This document shows, piece by piece, positions 36,516-45,560 of a stretch of DNA of 64,000 nt. The stretch comes from Thalassotalea sp. ND16A (lineage in GTDB: Bacteria > Pseudomonadota > Gammaproteobacteria > Enterobacterales > Alteromonadaceae). The position numbers and the translations under genes are program-made. Where the stretch lies: NCBI RefSeq assembly GCF_000764205.1, contig NZ_JQDZ01000047.1, positions 55,593 through 119,592 of the forward strand, given 5' to 3'. Each line of letters begins with the position of its first letter. Position 1 is the stretch's first letter. The notes under the pieces were generated by a model, which saw nothing but the letters and a program-made list of their open reading frames with translations, made no database searches and was not told where the DNA came from.

Positions 36516-38810
36516 ATGAAAGATATAAAAAAGTCTGCGCTAACTTGTTCGATCCAAGCTGCTATCATTACCTCTGCTATCGGCATGGGGAGTCAAGCCC
36601 TAGCCGAAACTGAAACAAACGCATTAGATAAAACAAAACTCGAAGTTATTGAAGTAACTGCCCGTAAAAGAACTGAGAATGTGCAAGAGGTACCTATTGC
36701 GGTTACGGCCTTACAGGGTGACAAACTGGCCGCTATCAGTTCAGGTGCCATGGATATTCGCTTTTTAAATGCACGTGTTCCCAGCCTTAGTGTTGAGTCA
36801 TCCTTTGGTCGTACCTTCCCGCGCTTTTACATGCGTGGCTTAGGCAATTCCGATTTCGATTTAAACGCCTCACAACCGGTATCACTCGTGGTTGATGAAG
36901 TCGTGCAAGAAAACCCGATATTAAAAGGTTTTCCGGTATTTGATGTCGCCCGGGTTGAAGCCTTAGCCGGTCCTCAGGGTACCTTGTTCGGCCGTAACAC
37001 CCCTGCAGGCCTGGTGAAATTTGACTCAGTAAAACCGTCACAAGACTTTGACGCCTTTGTCTCAGTATCCTACGGCAGTAAATCTACTTCCGATGTAAGA
37101 GCTGGCATTGGCGGTGGTTTAACCGACAACTTATCGGCGCGTATTTCAGTATTGCGTCAAGATCGTGATAATTACATTGATAATGAAGCCCCTGGCTTTG
37201 AAGAAAGTGATGTATTAGGTGGTTACACTGACGAAGCCATGCGTCTTCAGTTTTTATACGAAGGCGATGATTTTAACGCGTTATTTAACTACCACATGCG
37301 TGATTTAGACGGCGAACCGGTAGCATTCTACGCCAATGCCATTAAAACGGGGAGTAACTCCTTAGTCAGTGGTTTTGACCGTGACACTGTTTTTCATGAC
37401 TCGGCTTCACGGGCTACGCAGCAAGTAGAAACTGAAGGGGCCAGCTTGAAGCTGGAATTTGATTTCGATGATTACACGGTAACCTCAATTACCGGTTATG
37501 AAAGTGCCGAGTTATTCTCTCGCGCCGATGTTGACGGTGGTTACGGCTGTAATGGCTTTGGTTGTCCGCCAGTGGAATTCGCTACCGGTCCTGGGGTGAT
37601 AAATATCAGTTCAGAAACTGCTGATGGTATTCCAGATCACGAGCAAATTACTCAAGAGTTACGTTTAACCAGTAATTTTACCGGCGATTTTAACTATCAA
37701 GTTGGGGTATTTTACTTTAGCGAAGATTTAACTATTGAAAGTTTTTCTTATGATGCCTTATTCGCTGCAGGTGCTGAAAATGGTTATGTAGTGCAAAATC
37801 AAGACACTACAGCTTGGGCGGTGTTTGGTTCATTTGATTACGATTTATCTGAACACACTTCAATGACCTTAGGTTTACGTTATTCAGACGATGACAAAGA
37901 TTACAAAAACCTTAGAACCCAATCACCATTGTCTTTCTTAGGCTTCCCTGATGTTCAAGCTGGTGAAGAAAATACCAGTGATACCCACGTAAGTTGGGAT
38001 TTAAGTATTTCTCATAAGTACACAGATGATATCAACTTGTATGCCCGTATCGCCGATACATTCCGTGCACCAAGTATTCAGGGGCGTTCATTGTTTGAAC
38101 CTGATGAAGGTATCTCTGTTGCCGATTCAGAAACCATTCTGTCGTTTGAAACGGGTATTAAAGCCGATGTATTAGACGGTAGTGGCCGAGTTAACGCGTC
38201 AGTGTTCTACTATACCATGGACGATCAACAATTAACTTCCGTTGGTGGTGATAGTAACACGGCCCGTTTATTAAACGCCGATGAAACTATCGGCTATGGT
38301 TTTGAACTCGATTCAGAATTTATGTTAACCGAAAATCTTGCTATCACTGTTGGTGCCAGTTACAACAACACCGAATTAAATGATGATTCATTATCGGTTC
38401 CTGGTTGTGCTTCATGTACGATAACGGATCCATTAAATGCTGATGGGGAAGCGATTGTTGATGACAACAGCTTACCGCATGCACCAGAGTGGATTTACAC
38501 CTTTACTGCTCGTTACGCGCGTGAGATTGGCGATGGTGAATTCTACATTTACACCGATTGGTCATACCGTGATGAAATTAGCTTCTTCTTATATGATTCA
38601 AAAGAATTTACTGGTGATGCATTACTCGAGGGTGGCGCACGTACCGGTTACTCCTGGTCTACTGATGAGCAAGATTTTGATGTTTCATTATTTGTTCGTA
38701 ACATCACTGATGAGCAACAAGCGATCGGCGCGGTTGATTTCACTAACAACACTGCCATTGTCAATGAAGAGCGTTTTGTTGGTGCAGAGTTTAAAGTAAG
38801 TTTCTTTTAA
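36516..38810 (+). CDS. TonB-dependent outer-membrane receptor (locus B), probable nucleoside importer
   Basis: 764 aa. Signal peptide about 1-30 (differs from the locus A receptor), TonB-box-like EVIEVTARKR, plug and barrel as in the locus A copy, ending EFKVSFF. Its context is tight: deoB upstream (98 bp) and deoD downstream (107 bp) on the same strand. DNA is also very similar to locus A, with stretches of exact identity such as those coding CNGFGCPPVEFATG, which suggests a recent duplication or gene conversion. Main differences are in surface-loop-like segments around 430-470 and 620-640. The substrate is inferred from context. Confidence 0.9.
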   Translation: MKDIKKSALTCSIQAAIITSAIGMGSQALAETETNALDKTKLEVIEVTARKRTENVQEVPIAVTALQGDKLAAISSGAMDIRFLNARVPSLSVESSFGRTFPRFYMRGLGNSDFDLNASQPVSLVVDEVVQENPILKGFPVFDVARVEALAGPQGTLFGRNTPAGLVKFDSVKPSQDFDAFVSVSYGSKSTSDVRAGIGGGLTDNLSARISVLRQDRDNYIDNEAPGFEESDVLGGYTDEAMRLQFLYEGDDFNALFNYHMRDLDGEPVAFYANAIKTGSNSLVSGFDRDTVFHDSASRATQQVETEGASLKLEFDFDDYTVTSITGYESAELFSRADVDGGYGCNGFGCPPVEFATGPGVINISSETADGIPDHEQITQELRLTSNFTGDFNYQVGVFYFSEDLTIESFSYDALFAAGAENGYVVQNQDTTAWAVFGSFDYDLSEHTSMTLGLRYSDDDKDYKNLRTQSPLSFLGFPDVQAGEENTSDTHVSWDLSISHKYTDDINLYARIADTFRAPSIQGRSLFEPDEGISVADSETILSFETGIKADVLDGSGRVNASVFYYTMDDQQLTSVGGDSNTARLLNADETIGYGFELDSEFMLTENLAITVGASYNNTELNDDSLSVPGCASCTITDPLNADGEAIVDDNSLPHAPEWIYTFTARYAREIGDGEFYIYTDWSYRDEISFFLYDSKEFTGDALLEGGARTGYSWSTDEQDFDVSLFVRNITDEQQAIGAVDFTNNTAIVNEERFVGAEFKVSFF

Positions 38811-38835
38811 TCGATTATTTTAAATATTCCCTGGT

Positions 38836-38870
38836 ACCAAAAGTAGCCAAACGTATTTGCTACTTTTGGT
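38836..38870. terminator. 12-bp hairpin between receptor and deoD (locus B)
   Basis: ACCAAAAGTAGC, loop of 11, GCTACTTTTGGT, 26 bp after the receptor stop. There is no clear T run, so it could be a partial terminator or an mRNA-stabilising hairpin that sets different levels for the two genes. Confidence 0.55.
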
Positions 38871-38917
38871 CACTATTGCAAGTGTAAATAAAGAAATTAA
38901 TATAAAGGTAAATTAAT

Positions 38918-39622
38918 ATGGCAACACCACATATATCAGCGGAGTTGGGAGACTTTGCTAAAACAGTTTTAATGCCCGGCGACCCACTAAGAGCTAAATA
39001 TATAGCAGAGACCTTTTTAGAAAATGTGAAATGCGTAAATACCGTACGTAACGTTTTAGGCTACACCGGTACTTACAAAGGTAAGCCGATTTCGGTAATG
39101 GCTTCTGGCATGGGGATCCCTTCAACCTGCATTTATGCGACAGAATTATATAATGATTATGGTGTTGAAGAGATCATTCGTGTCGGCTCTTGTGGTTCAG
39201 TACAGGATGAAATCAACTTAGGCGACATTGTTGTCGGTATGGCAGCAAGTACGGACTCAGCGGTAAACCGTCAGCGCTTTAATCATTGGGATTTCGCCGC
39301 GAGTGCCGATTATGGTCTGTTGGCAAAAGTGATGAAAACAGCTGAGTTAAGCCAACAGAAAGTAGTAGTTGGAAATATATTTAGTGCTGATTTATTTTAC
39401 ACCCCTGACTTTGAAGTGTTTGCAGTTATGGAGAAATTAGGCATCGTTGGCGTCGAAATGGAAGCCGCAGGGCTTTATGGTGTTGCAGCTGAGTTAGGGA
39501 AAAAAGCATTAACGGTACTTACCGTAAGTGACCATATTAAAACCGGTGAAAAAATGTCCGCGCAAGCACGACAAAATACCTTTGCTGACATGATGGTTTT
39601 GACATTAGAAAGTGTCATTTAA
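38918..39622 (+). CDS. deoD: purine nucleoside phosphorylase, DeoD type (locus B)
   Basis: 234 aa. Same motif set as the locus A enzyme: [73 protein letters not shown] and [10 protein letters not shown]. Overall similarity to the locus A copy is high but well short of the identity seen between the two receptors. Ends before a strong terminator shared with the convergent regulator genes. Confidence 0.95.
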   Translation: MATPHISAELGDFAKTVLMPGDPLRAKYIAETFLENVKCVNTVRNVLGYTGTYKGKPISVMASGMGIPSTCIYATELYNDYGVEEIIRVGSCGSVQDEINLGDIVVGMAASTDSAVNRQRFNHWDFAASADYGLLAKVMKTAELSQQKVVVGNIFSADLFYTPDFEVFAVMEKLGIVGVEMEAAGLYGVAAELGKKALTVLTVSDHIKTGEKMSAQARQNTFADMMVLTLESVI

Positions 39623-39700
39623 GTTAATTACTTTCGTAAGGTTACGGTAATGCCTATTGCTGACTTCGGCTGAACTAATACGGCTAAAGTGTAGTATTTT

Positions 39701-39731
39701 AAACGGCCTGTAAAATCAATTCAGGCCGTTT
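39701..39731. terminator. bidirectional terminator between deoD and the regulators
   Basis: AAACGGCCTG, loop TAAAATCAATT, CAGGCCGTTT, flanked by TTTT on the left; serves convergent transcripts. Confidence 0.85.
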
Positions 39732-39735
39732 ACAA

Positions 39736-40692
39736 TCAGTAATTTAATACGAAATCCGCCGATGTTTCTCCGATGATCAAATCAGTTATTGCTCCTGTCC
39801 TTAATGCAGCTACAGCAGCTTTGCCTTTACTTTTTCCACCAACAACTGCACATACTGTTGTTTGACATTTGAGTATTTCCGCAATTTTAATACCCAATGC
39901 AAGATCATTTGCTGCATCGATTGCCTGCCCGTCAATATCGAGTAGAGTCCCGAAAAAACCAGCTACCGCTTGTTGTTGCAAAACTTTTTGCCAAAGTTGC
40001 TCATCTAATAGATGATTATTGGTAAAAATACTATTATTAATGACGTCATCAATGCCCACCACTATTCTTTCTGACGTAAGAGCCTTCTCGTGCAAAGCCA
40101 GAATGGAGGGTTGTGCAAGAAAAATGTTCTTTTTATCTTGATTAAGGGCAAAATACGGATGAGGTAAAAGAAAACCTTTCGCTTGTGTCTTAGTCACTAA
40201 ATCATGAATTACATCTTCTTTCATGATCGCGTGATTCTGTTTAATACTCCCTGAAATGGCAACAAAATCAACACCAGGGCAAGAAATACTGGGCAGCGAA
40301 CGGGCCATTGATTTTAGTGTCCTGCCTTGACCAACACCTATTCTCTTAACCTTTGAGCGACTTAACCAGGCATATAATTCTTTTGCTGCGGCATAGCCGG
40401 TGATATCAATGCTCTGCTGCTCATTCAATTCTTTATCCGGAACGACCTGGCAGCTAGCAAGTGAAAAATTTGCCATTATTTGTTGTGCTTTAGCGATACA
40501 ATCTTCAGGGTAGCTCGCAACCCAAGCCTTAACATAGCCATTTTTCTCTGCCGTAGAAATCAGTCTATGCACCTTTGCCGTGGATATATTTAAATAGCGG
40601 GCAATTTCAGATAATGTTTTATTTTCAACATTGCTAAGCCAGGCGGCCTTTGTCGCCAGCGAATATTCATAATTCGTTATCTTATTGGTCAT
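39736..40692 (-). CDS. SorC/DeoR(Bacillus)-type sugar-binding regulator 1
   Basis: 318 aa. N-terminal helix-turn-helix (about 20-50: NKTLSEIARYLNISTAKVHRLISTAEKNGYV) and a C-terminal sugar-phosphate-binding domain (about 60-318) with RIGVGQGRTLKSMARSLP, VVGGKSKGKAAVAALRTGAITDLIIGE. This is the family of B. subtilis DeoR, which senses deoxyribose-5-phosphate; the position between deoD and deoC supports that ligand or a related pentose phosphate. Starts 4 bp after the stop of regulator 2 (same operon). Confidence 0.88.
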   Translation of the reverse strand: MTNKITNYEYSLATKAAWLSNVENKTLSEIARYLNISTAKVHRLISTAEKNGYVKAWVASYPEDCIAKAQQIMANFSLASCQVVPDKELNEQQSIDITGYAAAKELYAWLSRSKVKRIGVGQGRTLKSMARSLPSISCPGVDFVAISGSIKQNHAIMKEDVIHDLVTKTQAKGFLLPHPYFALNQDKKNIFLAQPSILALHEKALTSERIVVGIDDVINNSIFTNNHLLDEQLWQKVLQQQAVAGFFGTLLDIDGQAIDAANDLALGIKIAEILKCQTTVCAVVGGKSKGKAAVAALRTGAITDLIIGETSADFVLNY

Positions 40693-40696
40693 TACA

Positions 40697-41653
40697 TCAA
40701 CTCTCAGTAATTATAGCGGCAGCAGTATCAGAGTCGATAACTAAATCGCTAATATAGCCGCCACGCAATGCGGCACGGATTGCCATTGACTTGGCTTTAC
40801 CGCCGGCAATAACTAAACTACTTTTTTGTTTTAATGAGGATAAATCCAAGGCTAAAGCAATTGGCACATTTTTACCGGTGACAGGTTTGCCATTTTCATT
40901 GATGAAGTGGCCAAGAATATCGCCAACGGCTCCCTGTGTTTTAAGGTTTGCGATCTCTTGTTCATTAAGGCCAAGAATATTTTTCATATGCTCAGTATCA
41001 TTGATGGTACCGATACTAAAAGCATACATAGAAGCGTTCGTGGCTAATGACATAATAGAAGAAGTGCCCTGCCGCTTTAATGCCGAATTTGCTTCCGATC
41101 TTGTTCTTGCTATCGCAGGAACCGGGACTAAATATCCCTCTCCACCTGCTTTTTTACAGATATCCTCAATAATTTCAAAAGGATTTGTTTCCAGATTAGC
41201 ACTTAAGCAACCGTGCAATGCGATCCAGGCGTAGTATTGACTGTAAGGTAACTGAAGATGCTCAGCAACTGCGCTAATCGTTCTACTTTTACCTAGCCCT
41301 ATCTCGGGTTTTGATAAATGGCTAATCATACTTTGTAGCTTATGGGCGCCAGCTTCCATTAGGGGGTCACCACCTAACGTATGATAACTGCTTGGCGCCA
41401 AATCAGTTTCACAGACAATACAAGAGTTAAGTGAAAACATTTGACAAAGCTTCCTTTCTAAATTCAACAAAGTATTAGGGTTGCCGTCAATGGTATAAGA
41501 AATTTGTTCCGTTTCTTTGGCATAGGATAGCAATCTATTGACCTTTGAACGAGAAAGCCCGAGCAAATCAGCAGTTTCATTTTGTTTTATATTAGCTCCA
41601 TAAATATACCAGGCAGACCTAAGGCCAATTGTTGTATTTTGAGACAATCGCAA
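40697..41653 (-). CDS. SorC/DeoR(Bacillus)-type sugar-binding regulator 2
   Basis: 318 aa, the same length as its neighbour but strongly diverged in sequence. HTH (about 20-50: IKQNETADLLGLSRSKVNRLLSYAKE) and a sugar-binding domain with EIGLGKSRTISAVAEHLQ and VIAGGKAKSMAIRAALRGGYISDLVID. First gene of the regulator pair, divergent from deoC across a 373-bp gap rich in TGAAA...TTTCA motifs, the likely operators. Two regulators of one family in one operon suggest two ligands or a heteromer. Confidence 0.88.
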   Translation of the reverse strand: MRLSQNTTIGLRSAWYIYGANIKQNETADLLGLSRSKVNRLLSYAKETEQISYTIDGNPNTLLNLERKLCQMFSLNSCIVCETDLAPSSYHTLGGDPLMEAGAHKLQSMISHLSKPEIGLGKSRTISAVAEHLQLPYSQYYAWIALHGCLSANLETNPFEIIEDICKKAGGEGYLVPVPAIARTRSEANSALKRQGTSSIMSLATNASMYAFSIGTINDTEHMKNILGLNEQEIANLKTQGAVGDILGHFINENGKPVTGKNVPIALALDLSSLKQKSSLVIAGGKAKSMAIRAALRGGYISDLVIDSDTAAAIITES

Positions 41654-41729
41654 TTACTCCTACATAAGAATTTATAAATAAAATTCTATCATAAATTTAA
41701 AGGCTTATAGCATTTAATAAGCAAGCCCA

Positions 41730-41809
41730 TGAAATATTTTAGCAGGATATCAACGCGAATCGTGAAATAATTTTCACACAAAGAAAAATAAACCATGAAA
41801 TTATTTACA
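41730..41809. promoter_or_regulatory. cluster of TGAAATWATTTWCA operator-like motifs
   Basis: Three related sites: TGAAATATTTTAGCA at 41730, the palindromic TGAAATAATTTTCA at 41763-41776 and TGAAATTATTTACA at 41796-41809. The last two are 33 bp apart, about three helix turns. The 14-mer at 41796 recurs exactly upstream of locus B deoB. The sites lie between the regulator pair and deoC, where autoregulation and deoC control would be expected. Confidence 0.55.
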
Positions 41810-42026
41810 CGCAGCGAAAAATATATTAACCTAAGTGCACTAGTATAGATTATTCGTTTTTAAAATGCCTGAATATCATTGTGTCATTGTGTAAACACTG
41901 TGTATTTAACGGGTCTGGTAATCGCGGCATAAAAGAACAGCTGAATTCACTAAAGCGAATACTTCTTCTATGCTTTATCTGTATTTTTAAAGATATTTTT
42001 ATTTTCAACTCTTTAGGTTAACCATT

Positions 42027-43022
42027 ATGTCAAAAGTGCAAATATTATCTAAACAAGCAAGCCCTGAGGCTTCAGTTGTCCCTGTTTTTGCGCCTTTAGA
42101 ATTTACGCCGCATTGGCTCGATTCAATTCGCGTAAACTATAGTGCTGCTGAACGTCGCATAAAAACACTGGCAGGAAGACGTTCGGTAAAAAAAGAACAA
42201 CAACTCGCCTGGATGCTAAGAGCGATTAGTTGTATCGATTTAACCACTTTACAGGGTGATGATACCGAAGGCCGGGTGCGGCGCCTGGCGAATAAGGCAC
42301 TAAACCCTTTAAGACAAGATTTAATTAAGCAAGCCAACTGTGAACAATTAAATTTAACCACGGGTGCCGTTTGTGTCTATCACTCAATGATCCCCGCCGC
42401 TCTTGCTGTTTTAAAAAATCGTGTGCCTATCGCTGCGGTATCTGCGGGCTTTCCTACTGGCTTAGCACCTATGTCGATAAAGCTTCAGGAAATTGAAGCT
42501 TCTGTTGCTGCCGGTGCCGCTGAGATTGATATTGTGGTGACTCGATCGCACGTATTAACCCATAACTGGCAAGCTTTATACGATGAGGTGAAAGCCTATA
42601 AGCTGGCCTGTGGTAGTGCACGGATGAAAACAATCATCGCAACGGGACAGTTAGGTAACCTAAAAAATGTCGCAAAAGCGTCAATGGTGGCGATGATGGC
42701 CGGCTCTGATTTTATTAAAACCTCGACCGGCACCGAAAGTGTTAACGCCACTTTATTAGTGAGTTTAATCATGATGCGAACCATTAGAGAGTTTTATCAG
42801 TTAACCGGTCGTAAAGTTGCATTCAAACCGGCCGGTGGTATTCGCACCGCAAAGGATGCCGTTAATTATTTGGTGCTGGTAAAAGAAGAATTGGGTGATG
42901 AATGGCTCAATGCAAATATGTTTAGGTTTGGTGCATCTGGCCTATTAACCGATTTAGAACGTCAAATTGAGTTCCATCTTACCGGCAGATACTCTGCTAA
43001 TTATCGCCATGCAATGGCCTAA
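42027..43022 (+). CDS. deoC: deoxyribose-phosphate aldolase, long form
   Basis: Cleaves 2-deoxyribose-5-phosphate to acetaldehyde and glyceraldehyde-3-phosphate. 331 aa, longer than the roughly 259-aa E. coli enzyme because of an N-terminal extension of about 50 residues, and closer in style to animal DERA: EIDIVVTRSHVL, Schiff-base K231 in SDFIKTSTGTESVNATL and K267 in KVAFKPAGGIRTAKDAV. First gene of deoC-ALDH-nupC; the aldehyde dehydrogenase starts 27 bp downstream. Confidence 0.93.
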   Translation: MSKVQILSKQASPEASVVPVFAPLEFTPHWLDSIRVNYSAAERRIKTLAGRRSVKKEQQLAWMLRAISCIDLTTLQGDDTEGRVRRLANKALNPLRQDLIKQANCEQLNLTTGAVCVYHSMIPAALAVLKNRVPIAAVSAGFPTGLAPMSIKLQEIEASVAAGAAEIDIVVTRSHVLTHNWQALYDEVKAYKLACGSARMKTIIATGQLGNLKNVAKASMVAMMAGSDFIKTSTGTESVNATLLVSLIMMRTIREFYQLTGRKVAFKPAGGIRTAKDAVNYLVLVKEELGDEWLNANMFRFGASGLLTDLERQIEFHLTGRYSANYRHAMA

Positions 43023-43049
43023 CCGTTATTTAATACAGGATTACTTGCA

Positions 43050-45455
43050 ATGCTTATAGAGAAATTTAATACCATGGCTTACGGTACGGCTCCAGAAAGT
43101 GATAAAGAGGCGCGCAAATGGCTAACAGAACATAAAGCCAAGTTTGGTCTTTTTATCAATGGCAAATGGGAAAAAAATGCTAAAGACGATTATTTTCCAA
43201 CGGCATCCCCAGCAAATAAAGAAGTGTTGGCAGAAATTACCCAGGCTTCTACCGAGAATATTGATGAAGCGGTCGCTTGTGCGCGTAAGGCGTTAGCTGG
43301 CTGGCAGGCTCTTACCGGCCATGAACGAGCAAAACACCTTTATGCTTTAGCACGGTTAATTCAAAAACACTCTCGGGTGATATCCGTGTTAGAGTCTATG
43401 GATAATGGTAAAACCATCCGTGAATCGAGAGATCTCGATATACCATTGGCGGCCCGTCACTTTTATTACCATGCAGGCTGGGCGCAAATCAGTGAAACGG
43501 AATTAACTGGCTATGAAGCTTATGGTGTGATTGGACAAATAATTCCCTGGAACTTCCCTTTTCTCATGCTCGCCTGGAAATTGGCTCCGGCTTTAGCCGC
43601 AGGCAATACTATCGTGTTAAAACCAGCAGAATCAACCTCCCTTTCGGCGCTTTATTTTGCTGACTTAATTCAAAAGGCCGGCATTCCCAAAGGTGTTATC
43701 AATATTATTACCGGTGATGGTGAGGTCGGTGAAGCTATCGTGAATCACCCAGACATTAATAAGATAGCTTTTACTGGCTCGACTAAGGTCGGACAAATTA
43801 TTCGTCGTGCGGTTGCCGGAACCGCGAAAGGTTTAACCCTTGAACTGGGTGGTAAATCCCCTTTTATTGTCTTTGAAGATGCCGATCTTGATGGCGCCGT
43901 AGAGGGTTTGGTTGACGCGATTTGGCTTAACCAAGGGCAAGTTTGTTGTGCCGGTTCACGCTTATTAATGCAAGAAAGCATTGCCGAAAAATTAATCGCA
44001 AAAATTAAACATCGGATGAGTAAACTGCGTGCCGGAGACTCTCTGGATAAATGCATTGATGTGGGTGCCATCATTGATGAATCACAACGGCAACAGATTG
44101 ACACACTGGTACAACAGGGTGTCGCAGAAGGCGCGACTATTTGGCAGGCAGAGTGTGCTCTGCCCGAGAAAGGTGTTTACTACCCTCCTACACTGTTAAC
44201 CGATGTAGGGATGAATAATACCTGTATGGTGAATGAAATTTTTGGTCCGGTGCTTACTGCGATCACCTTTCGTACCCAGGAAGAAGCAATCGAATTGGCG
44301 AATAATACCCGTTATGGTCTTGCTTGTTCGGTATGGTCGGAAGATATCAATCGCGCGTTAGAGCTTGCTCCGCAAGTTCGAGCGGGTGTCATTTGGATTA
44401 ACGGCAGTAACATGTTTGACGCATCGGTAGGTTTTGGTGGTTATAAAGAATCGGGTTTCGGTCGAGAAGGCGGCCATGAAGGCATGCTGGCTTACGTTAA
44501 ACCGACATTTTTAACGTCATTAAAAGATGAAAAGCCTATTGTTAATGTTACCCCGAAGAACTATACCACCAGCGCAAGCTTATCGACCATAAACCGTACG
44601 GCAAAAATGTTTATTGGTGGTAAACAAGCCAGAGCAGACGGTGGCGATAGTTATCCTGTTTTTGATAACAAAGGTAATCTAGAAGGCGAAGTCGGCTTAG
44701 GCAATAGAAAAGATATTCGAAATGCTGTTGAGGCGGCCGATAAAGCCGCTGGCTGGTCTGTAGCCAATGGCCATACCCGAGCGCAAATTCTTTATTACAT
44801 CGCTGAAAATTTATCTTTAAGAGAAAAAGAGTTTGTCGAGTCGATAAAGCGAATGACTGGCGCCAAGCAAGCACAGGCCGAAAAAGAAGTATCGCTATCG
44901 ATACAACGACTATTTTCTGCTGCGGCCTGGGCTGACAAGTTTGAAGGCTCAGTACACCAACCGCCAGTGCGTGGTGTTGTATTAGCAATGAAAGAAGCGG
45001 TAGGAATAATTGGTATTACTGCCGCTGAAAATAGTCCTTGGTTATCATTTATTTCGCTACTTTCTTCAGCGATAGCGATGGGCAACCGTGTCATTATTAT
45101 ACCGGGCAGTCAAGCGGCTCTAATGGCCATCGATTTCTATCAAATTCTTGAGGCATCAGACTTACCCGCAGGCGTAGTGAACATTATCACCGGTAACCGT
45201 GACGAATTAACCATGGCCATGGCGACCCATAATAATGTTGATGCACTTTGGTATTTCGGCTCACAACAAACCTCACAAGCAATCGAGGTGGAAGCCGCAG
45301 ACAATATGAAGCGCACCTGGGTAAGTTACGGAAAAGCCTATGACTGGAGTGACAATGGGCAAGCCGAGGGGCGTAATATTCTAAACAAAGCGGTTGAAAT
45401 TAAAAACATCTGGGTGCCTTACGGTGACCAGATGGGAGGTACAACCAAGTACTAA
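43050..45455 (+). CDS. ALDH16-type tandem aldehyde dehydrogenase
   Basis: 801 aa with two aldehyde-dehydrogenase domains. The N-terminal domain (about 30-500) is a full NAD(P)-dependent enzyme: IIPWNFPFLMLAWKLAPALAAGNT, FTGSTKVGQ, general-base E265 in LELGGKSP and nucleophile C299 in NQGQVCCAGSR. The C-terminal domain (about 525-790) is ALDH-like (KMFIGGKQARADGG, GIIGITAAENSPW, VVNIITGN) but lacks a cysteine at the matching place, as in the ALDH16 family. Located between deoC and nupC it most likely oxidises acetaldehyde from deoxyribose-5-phosphate to acetate. That substrate is inferred. Confidence 0.88.
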   Translation: MLIEKFNTMAYGTAPESDKEARKWLTEHKAKFGLFINGKWEKNAKDDYFPTASPANKEVLAEITQASTENIDEAVACARKALAGWQALTGHERAKHLYALARLIQKHSRVISVLESMDNGKTIRESRDLDIPLAARHFYYHAGWAQISETELTGYEAYGVIGQIIPWNFPFLMLAWKLAPALAAGNTIVLKPAESTSLSALYFADLIQKAGIPKGVINIITGDGEVGEAIVNHPDINKIAFTGSTKVGQIIRRAVAGTAKGLTLELGGKSPFIVFEDADLDGAVEGLVDAIWLNQGQVCCAGSRLLMQESIAEKLIAKIKHRMSKLRAGDSLDKCIDVGAIIDESQRQQIDTLVQQGVAEGATIWQAECALPEKGVYYPPTLLTDVGMNNTCMVNEIFGPVLTAITFRTQEEAIELANNTRYGLACSVWSEDINRALELAPQVRAGVIWINGSNMFDASVGFGGYKESGFGREGGHEGMLAYVKPTFLTSLKDEKPIVNVTPKNYTTSASLSTINRTAKMFIGGKQARADGGDSYPVFDNKGNLEGEVGLGNRKDIRNAVEAADKAAGWSVANGHTRAQILYYIAENLSLREKEFVESIKRMTGAKQAQAEKEVSLSIQRLFSAAAWADKFEGSVHQPPVRGVVLAMKEAVGIIGITAAENSPWLSFISLLSSAIAMGNRVIIIPGSQAALMAIDFYQILEASDLPAGVVNIITGNRDELTMAMATHNNVDALWYFGSQQTSQAIEVEAADNMKRTWVSYGKAYDWSDNGQAEGRNILNKAVEIKNIWVPYGDQMGGTTKY

Positions 45456-45468
45456 TATCAAAGCCTTT

Positions 45469-45499
45469 GGGTAGTGGTCAATGTCTTTGACCACTACCC
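45469..45499. terminator. 13-bp perfect hairpin between the dehydrogenase gene and nupC
   Basis: GGGTAGTGGTCAA, loop TGTCT, TTGACCACTACCC, 13 bp after the stop codon, followed by a broken T/C tract. It probably reduces readthrough into nupC or shields the upstream mRNA. Confidence 0.65.
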
Positions 45500-45537
45500 T
45501 TTCACCTTTTCACTCTTTCACCCTTTTACCCTTTTTA
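45497..45537. repeat. degenerate octamer repeat CCCTTTCA, five units
   Basis: CCCTTTCA, CCTTTTCA, CTCTTTCA, CCCTTTTA, CCCTTTTTA in direct tandem, pyrimidine only except for one A per unit. It fills the space between the hairpin and the nupC ribosome site. Confidence 0.75.
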
Positions 45538-45560
45538 TCTAATATTCTGTTGGAGGATTC

